A stretch of 64,000 nt of DNA. Source: Micromonospora chokoriensis. Lineage in GTDB: Bacteria; Actinomycetota; Actinomycetes; Mycobacteriales; Micromonosporaceae. Under the pieces are notes generated by a model that ran no database searches, was not told the DNA's origin, and worked only from the letters and a program-made list of their open reading frames with translations. The translations under genes were made by a program, and so were the position numbers. The number at the start of each line of letters is the position of its first letter. Position 1 is the stretch's first letter. The stretch is taken from the NCBI RefSeq assembly GCF_900091505.1, contig NZ_LT607409.1:6510001-6574000 (forward strand), in the 5' to 3' direction. Shown here piece after piece: positions 8,283 to 16,223 of the stretch.

Positions 8283-9749
8283 GTGGCCATCACCCGACTG
8301 CCCAGCGCCGGATTTTCGATCACCATCCGGATCGCCGTGACCGCGGACGCCTCCTCGATCGGCCGGCTCACCACCTCGGTCGGCGAGGCCGGGGCGATCG
8401 TCACGGCGCTGGACGTGGTGGACTCCGACCCCACCAACGTGATCGTCGACCTGACCTGCGACACCGCTGACGCCAAGCACGCCGACCAGGTGGTCGACGC
8501 GCTCCGGGCGCTCGACGGCGTGGACGTGCGCAAGGTGTCGGACCGGACGTTCCTCCTGCACCTCGGCGGCAAGATCGAGGTGACGTCCAAGGTCGCGCTG
8601 CGCAACCGCGACGAGCTGTCCCGCGCGTACACCCCGGGGGTTGCCCGGGTCTGCATGGCGATCGCGGAGAACCCGGCGGACGCCCGGCGGCTGACCATCA
8701 AGCGGAACACCGTCGCGGTGGTCAGTGACGGTTCCGCGGTGCTGGGCCTGGGCAACCTGGGACCGGCCGCGTCGCTGCCGGTCATGGAGGGCAAGGCGGC
8801 GCTGTTCAAGCGCTTCGGCGGGGTGGACGCCTGGCCCGTGGTGCTGGACACCCAGGACACCGACGAGATCGTGCAGATCGTCAAGGCGATCGCGCCCGCG
8901 TACGGCGGGATCAACCTGGAGGACATCGCCGCGCCGCGCTGCTTCGAGATCGAGGCCCGGCTGCGCGAGGCGCTGGACATCCCGGTCTTCCACGACGACC
9001 AGCACGGCACCGCGATCTGCGTGCTGGCCGCGCTGACCAACGCGCTGCGGGTGGTGGGCAAGGAGCTCAAGGACGTGCGGGTGGTCGTCTCCGGCGCCGG
9101 CGCGGCCGGGACCGCGATCATGAAGCTGCTGCTGCGTCAGGGCGTCGGCGACATCATCGCGTACGACCGGCAGGGCGCCCTGCACCGCGGGCTGACCGGG
9201 CTCAACTCGGCGTGGCAGTGGCTGGCGGAGAACACCAACAAGGAGAACTACGCGGGTGACCTGCCGGGTGCGATCCGGGGTGCCGACGTGTTCATCGGTG
9301 TGAGCGCGCCGAACCTGCTCACCGGCGAGGACATCGCCCAGATGGCGAAGGACGCGATCGTCTTCGCCCTCGCCAACCCCGACCCGGAGGTCGACCCGCG
9401 GGAGGCGCGCAAGCACGCCGCCGTGGTCGCCACCGGCCGTTCGGACCAGCCGAACCAGATCAACAACGTGCTCGCCTTCCCCGGGGTGTTCCGCGGCATG
9501 CTGGACGCGCACGCCGAGGAGTTCACCGAGGAGATGGCCATCGCGGCGGCCCAGGCCATCGCGGACGTGGTGGGCGAAGACAAGATCAACCCGACGGTGA
9601 TCGTGCCGAGCGTCTTCGACTCCCGGGTCGCACCGGCCGTCGCCGCCGCCGTCCGCGCCGCCGCGAACAACCCCAGCCCGCGCCCGGCCGCCGACCCCGG
9701 CCCGGCCGACCTCCCCGAGATCGCCGCGAGCGCCAGCGCCACCCCGTAG
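8283..9749 (+). CDS. NAD(P)-dependent malic enzyme with N-terminal ACT domain
   Basis: Oxidatively decarboxylates malate to pyruvate, linking the TCA cycle to gluconeogenic and acetyl-CoA precursors. The GTG start at 8283 follows GGAGGG six bases upstream. Residues 1 to about 85 form an ACT-like regulatory domain (FSITIRIAVTADASSIGRLTTSVGEAGA), an actinobacterial variant, suggesting allosteric control by an amino acid or similar ligand. The catalytic part has SRAYTPGVARVC, the metal/malate motif FHDDQHGTA and the Rossmann loop VVSGAGAAGTAI. It is 488 residues long and ends in a Pro/Ala-rich tail. It interrupts the usual dapF-hflX adjacency and faces dapF, with a shared hairpin between them. 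Confidence 0.93.
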   Translation: MAITRLPSAGFSITIRIAVTADASSIGRLTTSVGEAGAIVTALDVVDSDPTNVIVDLTCDTADAKHADQVVDALRALDGVDVRKVSDRTFLLHLGGKIEVTSKVALRNRDELSRAYTPGVARVCMAIAENPADARRLTIKRNTVAVVSDGSAVLGLGNLGPAASLPVMEGKAALFKRFGGVDAWPVVLDTQDTDEIVQIVKAIAPAYGGINLEDIAAPRCFEIEARLREALDIPVFHDDQHGTAICVLAALTNALRVVGKELKDVRVVVSGAGAAGTAIMKLLLRQGVGDIIAYDRQGALHRGLTGLNSAWQWLAENTNKENYAGDLPGAIRGADVFIGVSAPNLLTGEDIAQMAKDAIVFALANPDPEVDPREARKHAAVVATGRSDQPNQINNVLAFPGVFRGMLDAHAEEFTEEMAIAAAQAIADVVGEDKINPTVIVPSVFDSRVAPAVAAAVRAAANNPSPRPAADPGPADLPEIAASASATP

Positions 9750-9761
9750 AACCCGACGTTG

Positions 9762-9819
9762 GTGATCAAGAGGTTGGCGTCAGGAGCCGCGCGGCTTCTA
9801 ACGCCAACCTCTTGATCAC
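9762..9819. terminator. Perfect 19-bp GATC-type hairpin between malic enzyme and dapF
   Basis: GTGATCAAGAGGTTGGCGT (9762-9780) is perfectly repeated inverted at 9801-9819 with a 20-base loop. It lies between two convergent genes and would act as a terminator in both directions. It is one of five hairpins in the window whose arms start with GATC near the outer end. Confidence 0.8.
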
Positions 9820-9848
9820 GGCGCGGGAGCGTGGGGCGGCGGCCCGGG

Positions 9849-10694
9849 TCAGCGGAGCAGGGCGGCCGGGTCGACCTCGCCGGTCGCCACCAGGACGGCC
9901 GGGCCGGACAGCCAGCAGGAATCCGCCGTCACGGTGACCGTCAGGCGGCCACCCGGGACGTCCACCGCGACCACACCCGTGTCCCGGCCGGCGTCGCGCA
10001 GGGCCACCGCACCCACCGCGCAGGCGCCGGTGCCGCAGGACAGCGTCTCCGCGCTGCCGCGCTCGTACACCCGCATCACTGTGTGCCCGTCGGTGCCGTC
10101 GACCGGATCGCCCGCCACGATGAACTCCACGTTCACGCCGCTCGGAAAGACCACCGGGTCGTACCCGGGGGCCCTCGTCAGATCCAGCGCGGACAACTCC
10201 ACACCGGCGGGCAGGACGCAGACCAGGTGCGGGTTGCCGATGTCCACCGCCGCGCCGGTCAGGGTCAGCTCGCCGAGGGTGGCGGCCGACTCGTCGTACA
10301 CCCGGGGGCGGCGCATCTCGACGGACACGGCGTCGCCCTCGACCAGCGCGCGCACGACGCCGGCCCGGGTCGCCACCGGCAACGCCGCGCCCGCGGGCGT
10401 GGCCAGCCCGGTGTCCAGCAGGTAGCGCACGAAGACCCGGGCGCCGTTGCCGCACATCTCGGCGAACGAGCCGTCGGCGTTCCAGTAGTCCATGAACCAC
10501 TCGGCCTCGCCGGCCAACCCCGCGCCGTCCGGGTGCTTGGCCGCGCGGACCACCCGCAGCACGCCGTCCGCGCCGATGCCCCTCCGTCGGTCGCAGAGCG
10601 CCGCGACCAGCTCCGGGGTCAGGTCGAGCTGACCGTCCGGGTCCGGAAGGATGACGAAGTCGTTGCCGGTGCCGTGGCCCTTGGTGAACTCCAC
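9849..10694 (-). CDS. dapF: Diaminopimelate epimerase
   Basis: Converts LL- to meso-diaminopimelate for lysine and peptidoglycan synthesis. The two catalytic thiols are present: C81 in AEMCGNGARVFVRY and C220 in ETLSCGTGAC. GHGTGNDFV near the N-terminus is the usual substrate-binding start. Length, 281 residues, is normal. It is the last gene of the LigB-like/miaA/dapF unit, starting seven bases after the miaA stop, an order conserved in Streptomyces and mycobacteria. GTG start at 10694. Confidence 0.96.
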   Translation of the reverse strand: MEFTKGHGTGNDFVILPDPDGQLDLTPELVAALCDRRRGIGADGVLRVVRAAKHPDGAGLAGEAEWFMDYWNADGSFAEMCGNGARVFVRYLLDTGLATPAGAALPVATRAGVVRALVEGDAVSVEMRRPRVYDESAATLGELTLTGAAVDIGNPHLVCVLPAGVELSALDLTRAPGYDPVVFPSGVNVEFIVAGDPVDGTDGHTVMRVYERGSAETLSCGTGACAVGAVALRDAGRDTGVVAVDVPGGRLTVTVTADSCWLSGPAVLVATGEVDPAALLR

Positions 10695-10701
10695 GCCCCC
10701 A

Positions 10702-11616
10702 TTATCGCGTCTCGGCCGGCACCAGACGCAGGGCGGCCCCGATCAGGTCCGGCTCCGCCGAGTCGAGCCAGTGGATCCGGGGGTCCCGGCGGAACCAGGA
10801 CCGCTGCCGGCGGACGAAGCGCCGGGTCGCTCGGACCGTCTCGTCGTGCGCCTGCGCCTCGGTCAGCTCACCGGCGAGCATCCGCAGCACCTGCTGGTAG
10901 CCCAGCGCCCGACTCGCCGTCCGCCCCTCCGGCAACCCCCGCCCGACCAGCTCACGCGTCTCCGGCACCAGGCCGTCGGCCCACATCCGGTCGACCCGCA
11001 GCGCGATCCGATCGTCCAACAGCCCGGTGTCCAGGTCGACGCCGAGCTGCACCGACGGGTAATACGGTGTGGGCTGCGGCAGCGAGGCGGTGAACGGTGC
11101 GCCGGTCAGCTCGATCACCTCCAGGGCCCGCACGATCCGCCGACCGTTGGCCGGCAGGATGCTCTCGGCGGCCACCGGGTCGGCGGCCCGCAGCCGCGCG
11201 TACAGCGGGGCCGGGCCGACCTCGGCCAACTCGCGTTCCAGCCGCTCCCGCAGCGCCGCGTCGGTGCCCGGGAACTCGAAGCGCTCCAACACCGCCCGCA
11301 CGTACAGCCCGGACCCACCGACCAGCAGCGGCACCTTTCCCCGGGACAGGATGTCGTCCACCGCCGCGCGGGCCAGCCGCTGGTACTCGGCCACGCTCGC
11401 CGGCTCGGTCACCTCCCAGATGTCCAACAGGTGGTGCGGCACCCCGTCCCGCTCGGCCACGGTCAGCTTGGCGGTGCCGATGTCCATGCCCCGGTAGAGC
11501 TGCATCGAGTCGGCGTTGACCACCTCCCCGTCCAGGGCGTGCGCCAACGCGATGCTCAACGCCGACTTACCCGCCGCCGTCGGGCCGACCACCGCGACGA
11601 CCGTACCGCTGGTCAC
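10702..11616 (-). CDS. miaA: tRNA dimethylallyltransferase
   Basis: Adds the dimethylallyl group to N6 of A37 in tRNAs reading UNN codons; MiaB, also in this window, then methylthiolates it. The 304-residue protein has the P-loop GPTAAGKS (residues 11-18), the DSMQLYRGMDIGTAK substrate motif and VGGSGLYVRAVLE. The GTG start at 11616 overlaps the stop codon of the upstream gene by four bases (GTGA), so the two are translationally coupled. Confidence 0.96.
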   Translation of the reverse strand: MTSGTVVAVVGPTAAGKSALSIALAHALDGEVVNADSMQLYRGMDIGTAKLTVAERDGVPHHLLDIWEVTEPASVAEYQRLARAAVDDILSRGKVPLLVGGSGLYVRAVLERFEFPGTDAALRERLERELAEVGPAPLYARLRAADPVAAESILPANGRRIVRALEVIELTGAPFTASLPQPTPYYPSVQLGVDLDTGLLDDRIALRVDRMWADGLVPETRELVGRGLPEGRTASRALGYQQVLRMLAGELTEAQAHDETVRATRRFVRRQRSWFRRDPRIHWLDSAEPDLIGAALRLVPAETR

Positions 11617-12449
11617 ACCCGCTCCCAGGACGCCACGAAGTAGGCGACACCGTAGGGAGCCGCGTGGTGCAACAGCTCACCGCGCCAACCGCCGCCCGCC
11701 CTCCGGGCCGCACCGGCCAGCACCTGCCAGGGCGCACGACCAGCGGCCTTCAGCTCCGCCGACACCACCGGGTCCAGGTCGAGCAGGACGTCCAGGTCCG
11801 CGTCGGCCAGCGCCGCCGCAACCCTCTGGTCGTACGGGAGGGCGCGCGGGTCGTCGTACCCGGGTGACGTCACTCCCCGGCACGCCGACCCGTCCCCGAG
11901 GACCAGTAACGCCACCCGTTCGCCCGTGGCGTCGACCTCGTCGGCGAGCGCCGCCAGCTCGGCCGGGCCGGCGTCGGCGGCCACCTGCACGGCGGTGACC
12001 GGCGGCGCGCCGGCCGAGGGTGCGCTGCTCGGCGTGGCGCCGACCGGCGGCGCGCTGGTCCGGGTTGCGCTCGCCGACGGTGTGCCGACCGGCGGCGCGC
12101 TGGCCGGCGCGGTGCTGGCCGGCGGCGGCGTCTCGTGGCGGGTCAGCAGCCACGCGCCGATGGTCAGGCTCAACGGCAGCACCGCACCTCGGTCGGGCTG
12201 ACCGGTCACCAGCGGCACGTCCAGGTCGACCCCCCAGGGCTGTAGGGAACCCGTGGCCGGAGTGCGGATCGGACCGGTCACCGGGCCGGTCCCGAGCAGC
12301 ACCACGCTGTCCGGACCGACGGCCAGCAACCGGCGTACGGCGGTGTCGCAGGCTGCTCGAAGGTCGTCCAACTCCGGGGCCGCGGAGCCGGCCACCTCGG
12401 GCACGAGCAGGGGCGGATGCGGGCAGACGGCGGCGGTGACCAGTGGCAC
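11613..12449 (-). CDS. LigB-like class III extradiol dioxygenase family protein
   Basis: Conserved actinobacterial neighbour of miaA whose physiological substrate is unknown. The N-terminus PLVTAAVCPHPPLLVPEVAG carries the His-containing metal-site region of the class III dioxygenase fold, and the end (HHAAPYGVAYFVASWERV) is typical of this subgroup. The GTG at 12449 is the start that gives this family N-terminus; the frame continues upstream without a stop to 14078, but that is antisense read-through. About residues 110-165 are an Ala/Pro/Ser insertion (ASAPPVGTPSASATRTSAPPVG...) made from a degenerate in-frame repeat, absent from a compact family member as I know it. Length is 278 residues. 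Confidence 0.82.
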   Translation of the reverse strand: MPLVTAAVCPHPPLLVPEVAGSAAPELDDLRAACDTAVRRLLAVGPDSVVLLGTGPVTGPIRTPATGSLQPWGVDLDVPLVTGQPDRGAVLPLSLTIGAWLLTRHETPPPASTAPASAPPVGTPSASATRTSAPPVGATPSSAPSAGAPPVTAVQVAADAGPAELAALADEVDATGERVALLVLGDGSACRGVTSPGYDDPRALPYDQRVAAALADADLDVLLDLDPVVSAELKAAGRAPWQVLAGAARRAGGGWRGELLHHAAPYGVAYFVASWERV

Positions 12450-12650
12450 CCGTTCACCGTAGCGGGAATCCCCGGTGCGTCTCCGCGCCGATCCGGTCAT
12501 TCGGCCCCTAGGACACCGTATGGTCACGGTCGGCGATAGGCGCTCGACGCGGACCGGGTGAGACCTGTGACAATGCCGGAAGCAACTTGGCTGCGCCGTG
12601 GCGGCGACGGGGGTTCGTTCCCTCGACGCCGGGAGAACGAGGATGGGCAC

Positions 12651-13859
12651 ATGAGCGACTGGACTGCCTTCGGACGGGTGGACGCGGACGGCACCGTGTA
12701 CGTCAAGACCACCGAGGGCGAGCGGGTGGTCGGATCCTGGCAGGCAGGTGCGCCGGAGGAAGGCCTGGCACACTTCGCGCGCCGCTTCGCCGATCTGGTC
12801 ACCGAGGTGGACCTGACCGAAGCACGGCTCAAGTCGGGTGCGGCGGATGCCGGGCACTCGTTGAGCACGATCCGGCGGATCCGCACCACGCTGCCCGAGG
12901 CCAACGTGGTCGGCGACATCGACGCACTGACCGCTCGTCTGGACAAGCTGGCGACCCTCGCCGAGGAGAAGGCCGGCGAGGCGCGCGCCGCCCGGGACGC
13001 CGCTCGCGGCGAAGCCCTGGCCCGCAAGACCGCGCTGGTCGAGGAGGCCGAGAAGCTCGCCGCCGAGTCCACCGGGTGGAAGACCGCCGGGGACCGGCTC
13101 AAGGAGATCCTCGACGAGTGGAAGACCATCCGTGGGGTCGACAAGAAGGCCGACGGTGAGCTGTGGAAGCGGTTCGCCGCCGCCCGGGACGGCTTCACCC
13201 GGCGTCGTGGCGCCCACTTCGCCTCCCTGGACTCGCAGCGCAAGCAGGCGCAGACCGCCAAGGAGGAGCTGGTCGCCCAGGCGGAGAAGCTCCAGGAGTC
13301 CACCGACTGGGCCGCCACCGCCAACCAGCTCAAGGACCTGATGACCCAGTGGAAGGCCGCGCCGCGCGCCTCCAAGGAGGCCGAGCAGAAGCTCTGGGAA
13401 CGGTTCCGGGGTGCGCAGGACGCCTTCTTCAGCCGGCGCAGTGAGGTCTTCTCCGCCCGGGACAACGAGCAGCGCGGCAACCTGGAGCGCAAGCAGGCCC
13501 TGCTCGCCGAAGCCGAGGCACTGGACGTCGACGCCGACCCGAAGGGCGCCCAGGCCAAGCTGCGCGAGATCCAGGCGCAGTGGCACGAGGCCGGCCGGGT
13601 TCCCCGCGAGGCGGCGGCCGGGCTGGAGCGCCGGCTGCGCGCCATCGACGACAAGGTCCGCGAGGTGATGGACTCGGCGTGGCGCCGCACCACCAAGGAG
13701 GACAACCCGCTGCTCGCCCAGATGCGGGCACAGGTGGCGGAAGCCGAGGACCGGCTGGCCCGGGCGCAGAGCGCCGGGGACGCACGCCGGATCAAGGAAG
13801 CCGAGCAGGCGCTCGCCTCCAAGCGGCAGTTCCTCCAGCTCGCCGAGCAGGCCGGCTGA
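12651..13859 (+). CDS. DUF349 domain protein, coiled-coil
   Basis: Cytoplasmic, strongly helical protein of 402 residues, related to the DUF349 protein beside miaB in mycobacteria. After a short beta-rich start (MSDWTAFGRVDADGTVYVKTTEGERVVG) come repeated DUF349 units, each with a W-K-x(2)-G/R-x(4)-LKE/D-x(3)-EWK pattern and an LWxRFxxARDxFFxRR core (for example LWERFRGAQDAFFSRR), then a C-terminal charged coiled coil. ATG at 12651 follows CGAGGATGG. Function is unknown; the repeats suggest an RNA- or nucleoid-associated role. It is divergent from the LigB-like gene across a 201-base gap in which I see no clear operator. Confidence 0.85.
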   Translation: MSDWTAFGRVDADGTVYVKTTEGERVVGSWQAGAPEEGLAHFARRFADLVTEVDLTEARLKSGAADAGHSLSTIRRIRTTLPEANVVGDIDALTARLDKLATLAEEKAGEARAARDAARGEALARKTALVEEAEKLAAESTGWKTAGDRLKEILDEWKTIRGVDKKADGELWKRFAAARDGFTRRRGAHFASLDSQRKQAQTAKEELVAQAEKLQESTDWAATANQLKDLMTQWKAAPRASKEAEQKLWERFRGAQDAFFSRRSEVFSARDNEQRGNLERKQALLAEAEALDVDADPKGAQAKLREIQAQWHEAGRVPREAAAGLERRLRAIDDKVREVMDSAWRRTTKEDNPLLAQMRAQVAEAEDRLARAQSAGDARRIKEAEQALASKRQFLQLAEQAG

Positions 13860-13872
13860 GCTGACGTCTCCC

Positions 13873-13908
13873 GGAGCCCCCGGCCCCTGCACAGGGACCG
13901 GGGGCTCC
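13873..13908 (+). terminator. Rho-independent-type hairpin after the DUF349 gene
   Basis: GGAGCCCCCGGCCCCT (13873-13888) pairs with AGGGACCGGGGGCTCC (13893-13908), a 16-bp stem with one mismatch and a 4-base loop, 13 bases after the stop codon. Confidence 0.8.
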
Positions 13909-13974
13909 CGCCTGTCCAGGGCGCCCCGCGCCCTCGGCGCCGCCTCGGCCCGCCCGGCGCCGCCCCCAAGATTC

Positions 13975-14086
13975 ACGCACCGCCCGACACGCACCGCCCG
14001 ACACGCACGGCCCGACACGCACGGCCCGACACGCACGGCCCGACACGCACGGCCCGACGCGCACAGCCCGACGCGCACAGCCCGGC
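13975..14086. repeat. Tandem 14-bp repeat, eight units
   Basis: Eight head-to-tail 14-base units: two ACGCACCGCCCGAC, four ACGCACGGCCCGAC, then two variants beginning GCGCACAG. It lies in the 508-base gap between the DUF349 gene and the cellulase. The gradient of variants (identical in the middle, diverged at one end) is typical of slippage expansion. Units have no spacers, so it is not CRISPR. The remaining gap to 14367 shows no gene. Confidence 0.85.
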
Positions 14087-14367
14087 GCGGGGGTCGTGAC
14101 GAGGACGAGGGCGGTGGCGCGGCGGGCGGTCGGCTTGGGCTGGCGGGGCTGGTTGACGCATTGACGTGGGGTGATCAGAATGAGCCACGGAGTCAGGTTG
14201 GGCCCACCGCGACGAGGGCGACGAAGGCGGGACGACCGCCGTCGTGGGTCGCCGGTGAGCTTCCGCGAGTGACACGTCCGCGTGACATGGGCCGTCGCGC
14301 ACTGTCCGCGTACCCCTTGGGGAGCGTGACATGCGGACGGCCGCCTGGCCTCCGAAGTGGAGCTCGA

Positions 14368-15948
14368 ATGTTCCGTCCCAAGGCTTTCGGCGGTGCGGTC
14401 ACCGCGCTCGCCACCGTCGCGGCCGGCGTGTTCCTCGCCGCCGCCGTCAGCAGCAGTCCGGCCGTTGCCGCCGGCACCGGTACGGGTTACCTGCACACCA
14501 ACGGTAACCAGATCGTGGACAGCACCGGTGCCACGGTCCGGTTGACCGGTATCAACTGGTTCGGCATGGAGACCGACAACAAGACCTTCCACGGGCTGTG
14601 GTCGAACAACCCGTGGCGGGGACAGCTCGACACGATGGCGCGGCTTGGTTACAACACGTTGCGGGTGCCGTACTCGAACGACGCGCTGAAGGCGGGTGCG
14701 ACCGCCAGCGGGGTCAACGACTTCGTCAACCCGGATCTGGTCGGGCTGTCGCCGTTGCAGATCCTGGACAAGGTGATCGACTACGCCGGCAGCAAGGGGA
14801 TGCGGATCATCCTGGACCGGCACCGGCCGACGTCGGCCGGGCAGTCGCCGTTGTGGTACACGTCGACGGTCTCCGAGGCGACCTGGATCAACGACTGGAA
14901 GATGCTGGCCCAGCGGTACGCGGGCAACCCCACGGTGATCGGCGCGGACCTGCACAACGAGCCGCACGCCGAGGGCACCAACCCGGCGGCCACCGGCGCG
15001 TGCTGGGGGTGCGGTGACATCACCCGGGACTGGCGGCTCGCCGCCGAGCGGGCCGGCAACGCCATCCTCGGTGTCCAGCCCAACTGGTTGATCTTCGTGG
15101 AGGGGGTGAGCTGCCCCAGCGGTGGCCTCTCCGACGTGTGGGACAACGACCCCAGCAACGACGAGGACTGCGGCTGGTGGGGTGGCAACCTGTCGAAGGC
15201 CGGCGAGTTCCCGGTACGGCTGAGCGTGCCGAACCGGCTGGTCTACTCGCCGCACGAGTACGCCACGTCGGTGTACCGGCAGAGCTGGTTCGACGCCCCG
15301 GACTACCCGGCGAACATGCCGGCCATCTGGGACAAGTACTGGGGTTACCTGTACAAGAAGAACATCGCGCCGATCATGATGGGTGAGTTCGGCAGCACCC
15401 TGGCCGACCCGAAGGACCGGGTGTGGCTGGAGAGGCTGATGGCGTACACCGGCACCGGGGTGACCGGGATGTCCTTCACCTACTGGTCGTGGAACCCGAA
15501 CTCGGGTGACACCGGTGGGATCGCGTTGGACGACTGGACGAACGTCAACACCACCAAGCAGGCGATCCTCCAGCCGTACCTGATCCCGCCGACCGGCGGC
15601 GGCACCCCACCGACGACCGGCGGGCCGACGGACCCGCCGCCCGGTGCCTGCACGGCCACCTACCGGCAGGTCAACGCCTGGCAGGGTGGCTTCCAGGGCG
15701 AGGTGACAGTGAAGAACACCGGCTCGGCCGCGGTGAACCCGTGGTCGGTCACCTGGACGTGGCCGTCCGGGGTGACGCTGGGCAGTGGTTGGAACGCCAC
15801 CGTCACGCAGTCCGGCACGACGGTCACCGCCGCCGCTCCGAGTCACGCGCCGTCCCTGCCGGCGGGCGGGTCGGTCACCGTCGGCTTCACCGCCAACGGC
15901 GCTGCCAGCGCACCGGGCACGGTGAAGCTCAGCGGCGCGAGCTGCTGA
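14368..15948 (+). CDS. Secreted GH5 cellulase (endoglucanase) with C-terminal CBM2
   Basis: Hydrolyses beta-1,4-glucan chains outside the cell. Signal peptide at residues 1-35 (cleavage likely after PAVAA). The GH5 barrel spans about 37-405, with the family opening GYLHTNGNQIVDSTGATVRL, acid/base E198 in LHNEPH and nucleophile E340 in MGEFGS. A TP/GG linker (about 406-425) leads to a cellulose-binding CBM2 (about 427-526; ACTATYRQVNAWQGGFQGEV...), with the end cysteines forming the expected disulfide. ATG at 14368 follows GTGGAG. It is followed by a pectate lyase with the same binding module, a small plant-cell-wall-degrading island inserted between the DUF349 gene and miaB. Confidence 0.94.
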   Translation: MFRPKAFGGAVTALATVAAGVFLAAAVSSSPAVAAGTGTGYLHTNGNQIVDSTGATVRLTGINWFGMETDNKTFHGLWSNNPWRGQLDTMARLGYNTLRVPYSNDALKAGATASGVNDFVNPDLVGLSPLQILDKVIDYAGSKGMRIILDRHRPTSAGQSPLWYTSTVSEATWINDWKMLAQRYAGNPTVIGADLHNEPHAEGTNPAATGACWGCGDITRDWRLAAERAGNAILGVQPNWLIFVEGVSCPSGGLSDVWDNDPSNDEDCGWWGGNLSKAGEFPVRLSVPNRLVYSPHEYATSVYRQSWFDAPDYPANMPAIWDKYWGYLYKKNIAPIMMGEFGSTLADPKDRVWLERLMAYTGTGVTGMSFTYWSWNPNSGDTGGIALDDWTNVNTTKQAILQPYLIPPTGGGTPPTTGGPTDPPPGACTATYRQVNAWQGGFQGEVTVKNTGSAAVNPWSVTWTWPSGVTLGSGWNATVTQSGTTVTAAAPSHAPSLPAGGSVTVGFTANGAASAPGTVKLSGASC

Positions 15949-15992
15949 GGAGGGCCGGCGCGCTGACGTTCGGCGGCGCACGCTGTTGAGCT

Positions 15993-16031
15993 GTCGGGAC
16001 GGCCGGTGCGCGACGCATCGGCCGTCCCGAC
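15993..16031 (+). terminator. Hairpin after the cellulase gene
   Basis: GTCGGGACGGCCG (15993-16005) and CGGCCGTCCCGAC (16019-16031) form a perfect 13-bp stem 44 bases after the stop codon. It separates the cellulase from the pectate lyase promoter. Confidence 0.8.
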
Positions 16032-16063
16032 CATTTACATACATAGCCTTCTATGCTTTCATC

Positions 16064-16079
16064 GGGAAAGCGCTTGCCC
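16064..16079. promoter_or_regulatory. LacI-family operator-like palindrome before the pectate lyase
   Basis: GGGAAAGCGCTTGCCC contains the perfect palindrome AAGCGCTT, the core of many LacI-family sugar-regulator operators. A second, degenerate match (GGGAGCCGCTTTCC) follows about 36 bases later. It lies about 145 bases before the start codon, just after the AT-richer ATACATAGCCTTCTATG segment that probably holds the promoter. The cellulase gene lacks an obvious copy. Confidence 0.55.
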
Positions 16080-16223
16080 CACCGTCGGCGAGCGTAAGCG
16101 CGGGAGCCGCTTTCCTTCACGAACCTGCACTGGCGGGCCCGAGGACCACCGGTCCCGGCCGACTTCGCCGCCCACGGGCATGGGCGACGCGACGGTCCGT
16201 CCGCCTCATCGAAAGGGAGCAGC

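Noticed and set aside
11613..14078. 821-codon open frame on the minus strand through the LigB-like gene and the DUF349 gene
   Set aside because: Only the part below 12449 matches a family; the rest is antisense to the DUF349 coding region and the 14-bp repeat.
13975..14086. CRISPR-like array
   Set aside because: Units are adjacent without spacers and only 14 bases long.
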